64,000 nt of DNA from Pantoea sp. Lij88 (GTDB lineage Bacteria; Pseudomonadota; Gammaproteobacteria; Enterobacterales; Enterobacteriaceae), in contig NZ_CP118267.1 in NCBI RefSeq assembly GCF_030062155.1, forward strand, positions 1 through 64,000, read 5' to 3'. Within the stretch, counting starts at the first letter, position 1. Every line of letters begins with the position of its first letter. This document shows positions 60,922 to 64,000 of the stretch, in pieces. Made by a program: the position numbers and the translations under genes. The notes under the pieces were generated by a model, which saw only the letters and a list, made by a program, of their open reading frames with translations, was not told the origin of the DNA and did no database searches.

Positions 60922-62088
60922 ATGATACATGGCGTGAAGAATGACGAGCCGCGCGAACGTTTGCTGCAGCGAATTATAAGAGGAGAATTTCATCCGTTTT
61001 TCCAGCCGATAGTTTCTCTGGAAGATCAGCGTGTGATGGGATTTGAAATGCTTGCGCGGCACATTTCGCCGGAAGGGACGATCACGCCTCCGGCAGACTT
61101 CATTCCGGCCATGGAGCAAACCGGCCTGCTGGACGAACTGATGCTCAGCCTTATGGTTCAGGGTTTCAGAGCCGCTGCTGCGTGGCCTGAACAACAATTT
61201 TTGTCGATGAATGTTTCCCCGTCGCAGCTTAATGGCAGGTATCTCACGGAAACCATCCGAAACACTGCCCTTCAGGCCCGGTTTGATCTGTGCAGGTTAA
61301 AGATTGAGATCACTGAAACGGCCCTGCTGAATGACATCCACACCGCCCGGACGGAGATTGAAGCCTTGTCAGAAATGGGCTGTACGATCGCGATGGATGA
61401 CTTTGGCACAGGCTATTCCAGCCTTGCCTGGCTGATCCAGTTACCTGTAAACACACTCAAAATTGATAGCAGCTTTATCCGATCCATGCTGGACAAAAAG
61501 GACAGCCGGAAAATCATTTCCAGCGTGGTCGGGCTGGGCCGCAGCCTGGATATGGATGTCATTGCCGAAGGTGTAGAAACGGATGAGCAGGCTGAAATGT
61601 TACGGGGCATTGGCTGCTTATATGCGCAGGGCTATCTGTTCGGGCGTCCGATTTCAGCTGCCGAAAGCGGATTAATGCTCACCACAGCCACTGACAAGGG
61701 GTTTGTCCGGCGGGTTGCGCGGCTGTCTCTCGATCAGCGAGCCCATCAGATATCATCCATGTATGCGGTTCCCGGCACATCCATTTGCTTTCTTGATCCA
61801 GAGCTGGTGATTGTTGACGCAAGTGACACGTTTGCCGAAAGGGTCGGCTGGACCCCGCATGACCTTATTCATAAATATATTTATGAAGTGATCCCGTCTC
61901 AGGCTGACAAGTTACTCTGGTTGCAGGAGTTCCGTAAAAAAGGACTTCCGTATCCTCCTTATGAAGTGGTACTGCCTGACGGTTCATCGGATCTTGTTAT
62001 GGTGACGCGAGTGGAAGATGAGGCAAAAGAGTTACTGGGTTTCTGCGTCTTTGGTGTCAAACTGAGCAGCCGTGATGGCAATAACTAA
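60922..62088 (+). CDS. EAL-domain protein with C-terminal PAS domain
   Basis: A 388-residue putative cyclic-di-GMP phosphodiesterase. The EAL domain spans about residues 10-250, with the signature as EML (GFEMLAR), MNVSPSQL, KIEITET, DDFGTGYSSLAWL, LKIDSSFI, AEGVET and QGYLFGRP. Metal- and substrate-binding residues appear intact. A PAS-like domain follows (about 278-380: FLDPELVIVDASDTFAERVGW). No signal or membrane segment, so it is cytoplasmic. The EAL-then-PAS order is the reverse of the usual one. Confidence 0.88.
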   Translation: MIHGVKNDEPRERLLQRIIRGEFHPFFQPIVSLEDQRVMGFEMLARHISPEGTITPPADFIPAMEQTGLLDELMLSLMVQGFRAAAAWPEQQFLSMNVSPSQLNGRYLTETIRNTALQARFDLCRLKIEITETALLNDIHTARTEIEALSEMGCTIAMDDFGTGYSSLAWLIQLPVNTLKIDSSFIRSMLDKKDSRKIISSVVGLGRSLDMDVIAEGVETDEQAEMLRGIGCLYAQGYLFGRPISAAESGLMLTTATDKGFVRRVARLSLDQRAHQISSMYAVPGTSICFLDPELVIVDASDTFAERVGWTPHDLIHKYIYEVIPSQADKLLWLQEFRKKGLPYPPYEVVLPDGSSDLVMVTRVEDEAKELLGFCVFGVKLSSRDGNN

Positions 62089-62104
62089 CGTTGATACAGC
62101 CGCC

Positions 62105-62641
62105 TCACCCAGTTTTCTGATGCCATTCATCATGGCTCAGCGTAAACAGCATGCTTGCCGGGGCATTTTCCACATCATGAATATCCTGAACATGCCGGAG
62201 TCCGGCTTTGATCAGAACGTTTTGTGAAGCCAGGTGATTCGCTCTCACGACGGCAGATATCTCTGGCAGTTTTAACGCATCAAATCCGTAACTGACGGCA
62301 TAGTTTGCAAACTCCGTCGCCAGCCCTTTTCCCCAGGCTTCAGTAGAAAACCGATAACCCAGATTGTTGATTGTGATATCGGCAAAATGTCTGATGCTCA
62401 ACCCGCCAAAACCGATGACTCTGTCAGGATTTTCCCGGAGCGAGATAGCCCAGGTGCCGAAACCATGGGATTTCCAGTGGCTGAGCGCGCGTGACAGAAC
62501 AGCCTGAGAATGGTGAATATCCGGATGCGGACCGGCGGGATTGAACGTATTCGTCGCAGGATCGCCATAGATTCTGAAAAGATCATCGGCATCTGATGGC
62601 GTGACCGGGCGTATAAACAACCGCAGAGTGTCTGGCTGCAA
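62105..62641 (-). CDS. GNAT acetyltransferase (RimJ/RimL type)
   Basis: A 178-residue protein starting LRLFIRPVTPSDADDLFRIYGDP, with GFGGLSIRHFADITINNLGYRF and the acetyl-CoA loop EAWGKGLATEFANYAVSYGF, then SQNVLIKAGLRHV. Typical of ribosomal-protein or small-molecule N-acetyltransferases. Substrate unknown. Convergent with the EAL gene. Confidence 0.9.
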   Translation of the reverse strand: MQPDTLRLFIRPVTPSDADDLFRIYGDPATNTFNPAGPHPDIHHSQAVLSRALSHWKSHGFGTWAISLRENPDRVIGFGGLSIRHFADITINNLGYRFSTEAWGKGLATEFANYAVSYGFDALKLPEISAVVRANHLASQNVLIKAGLRHVQDIHDVENAPASMLFTLSHDEWHQKTG

Positions 62642-62964
62642 AGGAAGCTCCTGAATTTGATTTAATATTCCAACCCGGATGTTTTATCGCGTTAACCGAC
62701 GCACGTCACGACATTAATTTCTCGCCTGACCAGCCTGTTGGCAACGCGACATCCATAATTTCATCGGACTTCAGACCCGGTAAGTCAAATTAATCGACAC
62801 TCCTGCTGTTCTGCAATAATAGTCCTTACACCGCCCCGCAACACCTGAAGACAGCCTGCCCATAATGACTTAAGTCAATCTGAAAAATATTGCCTATCCG
62901 GCTGAAGATATCGTGATTTTTGTCGAAAATATGACGAGAGAATAAGAATAAAACGGAAGCAGTA
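62642..62964. other. Intergenic region
   Basis: About 320 bases with promoters for the flanking genes presumably; nothing else identified. Confidence 0.4.
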
Positions 62965-63156
62965 ATGAAAGGAATTCTACCCTGCCTGTCAGGACAACAT
63001 CAATTTATTAAGGGGCCTTGCGGCACTGGAACCACTATGAATCGCACTATTTCAGAAATAAGTCACTTCCGGGATTTGCCTTACCGCATCACGGGGAGGC
63101 CGCATGTTGATATTCTCCTGCCGGCGTGGACTTTCAACAACAAGGTAAATGGCTAA
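62965..63156 (+). CDS. Possible small upstream gene, uncertain
   Basis: A 63-codon frame with a GGAAG ribosome site. Its TAA overlaps the ATG of the next gene (TAATG). That overlap and the ribosome site favour translation, but the protein has no recognisable feature; it could be a leader or chance. Confidence 0.3.
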   Translation: MKGILPCLSGQHQFIKGPCGTGTTMNRTISEISHFRDLPYRITGRPHVDILLPAWTFNNKVNG

Positions 63157-63404
63157 TGAGCATCGTTTATATCCCTGCCCTTATCCCACTGCTTATGAAA
63201 AAAGAGAACGAGAAAGGAAGCCCGCTAACAGAGGATGAAGTCAGCCGCATCCGGGATAATGCCACCTGTATCGAAGTGCCACGTGATGTTGCCTTCACAA
63301 TGGCCGAATGCCGGGGTTATTTTGATATCAATCCTGAACGTTGCTGGCCGGAATGGAGCGCCTACCGGAGTAAGAATTTGCTGTCTGCTGCGGACAACGC
63401 ATAA
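63156..63404 (+). CDS. Small conserved-type protein of unknown function
   Basis: An 82-residue soluble protein: SIVYIPALIPLLMKKENEKGSPLT, EVSRIRDNATCIEVPRDVA, then RGYFDINPERCWPEWSAYR. I recall similar short hypothetical proteins in other proteobacteria with the same D-I-P-E-x-C-W-x-EW ending. Starts at ATG 63156. Function unknown. Confidence 0.7.
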   Translation: MSIVYIPALIPLLMKKENEKGSPLTEDEVSRIRDNATCIEVPRDVAFTMAECRGYFDINPERCWPEWSAYRSKNLLSAADNA

Positions 63405-63563
63405 CGGCTTCGCTCAGAAGCTCTGCACCTTACGCTTCAGCAGCCGGTCTCAGTTCAGGGAATGCCATGCTATGGCGTCACGCCTGGCCGGATCGGATCT
63501 GCGACGTATAGCCATGCAGCGCAAAAGGCGGTAAAGTAATATTTTTATATTGTGAGTATTATC

Positions 63564-64000
63564 ATGAACCGTAGTGAAGAGATCCTTGAAGCAGCAGAAT
63601 ATTGCATGCGACAGAAAGGCTTTAATCAGACCTCGGTTCAGAGTATTGCACGACAGGCAAATGTCAGCGTTGGCCTTATTTACAAATATTATAAAAATAA
63701 AGAAGCGATTATCGAAGCACTGGTAAAAGACGTTGTGCAACGAATGATTAATTTACTGAAAGATGATCTCGACAATCTTGCTCATACCGGGAAAGTGACA
63801 CATTCTGCGCACGACGTTGTGTCAATCGAAGTTGAACAAAGTATTGTACTGCTCATTGATATCTCTGCAGAAGCCACACGTAATGAAGGTATTCGGCAGA
63901 TTATTTATGATGCCTGGCAGGCACTGAAAGAGAATTTCATTACTCAGGAACAGGCGCTGAATCCAGCACTGAATGCTGAGATCATTCAGACGCGCCTCTA
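63564..64000 (+). CDS. TetR-family regulator, truncated by the window end
   Basis: The first 145 codons of a TetR-family repressor. The HTH is EILEAAEYCMRQKGFNQTSVQSIARQANVSVGLIYKYYKNKEAI. The frame is open to base 64000 (last partial codon TA), so the C-terminus lies outside. Target unknown. Confidence 0.88.
   Translation, partial: MNRSEEILEAAEYCMRQKGFNQTSVQSIARQANVSVGLIYKYYKNKEAIIEALVKDVVQRMINLLKDDLDNLAHTGKVTHSAHDVVSIEVEQSIVLLIDISAEATRNEGIRQIIYDAWQALKENFITQEQALNPALNAEIIQTRL

Noticed and set aside
1..64000. CRISPR arrays, tRNA/rRNA genes, IS elements, replication origin
   Set aside because: Looked for on both strands by eye; no repeat-spacer pattern, cloverleaf, transposase or Rep/Par gene was found.

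Overview
The window looks like enteric (Enterobacterales) DNA of the Erwiniaceae type, most likely Pantoea or a close relative. This rests on recognisable orthologues of enteric genes (fhuE, fetAB, cybB, ygaVP, mig-14, a DUF1471 gene), GC-rich codon use over most of the window, and a chromosomal-type class A beta-lactamase paired with an AmpR-like regulator. Genes are densely packed in short operons and divergent regulator/target pairs. I see no rRNA, tRNA, CRISPR array, IS element, replication gene or ribosomal protein gene. Such a purely accessory catalogue would fit either a chromosomal accessory region or a large Pantoea-type megaplasmid; the sequence alone does not decide.

Layout. 1-7.5 kb: one tightly overlapping operon with a dipeptide-type ABC importer (two permeases and a double ATPase), a luciferase-like monooxygenase, a fused carboxymuconolactone/AhpD protein, an M20 amidohydrolase and a VOC protein, closed by a 14-bp-stem terminator. 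7.6-9.8 kb: fhuE. 10.1-11.2 kb: a lone tyrosine recombinase. 11.4-14.0 kb: an apparent antimicrobial-peptide-resistance locus, with an SDR gene behind a PmrA-type box, a 27-residue membrane peptide resembling PmrR, and mig-14 behind a perfect PhoP box. 14.2-20.4 kb: an RND pump (adaptor and AcrB-type pump) with its own two-component system. 20.6-33.2 kb: small exported proteins, a TetR/YodC-like pair, a NitT/TauT-type ABC transporter, fetAB and assorted membrane or stress proteins.

33.6-47.5 kb is rich in drug-type functions under local regulators: TetR/MFS; an AT-rich MFS gene; LysR/metallo-hydrolase; AmpR/class A beta-lactamase; WYL regulator/VOC protein; a true Tet-repressor homologue facing a flavin monooxygenase across two tetO-like operators; and MarR facing a Tet(X)-like flavin monooxygenase. 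47.6-49.7 kb has an OtsA-like protein that has lost its nucleotide-sugar site, preceded by a GNAT gene. 50.5-52.4 kb is a fasciclin / ECF sigma / RskA-type anti-sigma operon with a matching ECF-type promoter. 52.7-64 kb holds GrpB, MarR/EamA exporter, ygaVP, SMP-30/MFS, an O-methyltransferase, a D-2-hydroxyacid dehydrogenase, an EAL-PAS protein, GNAT, small genes and a TetR gene cut by the window end.

The most interesting items are the tetO-like repressor/monooxygenase pair, the PmrA/PhoP-marked mig-14 locus with its PmrR-like peptide, the donor-site-defective OtsA paralogue, the Tet(X)-like enzyme, and the sigma/anti-sigma/fasciclin operon. Comparisons with named proteins were made from memory, without database searches.
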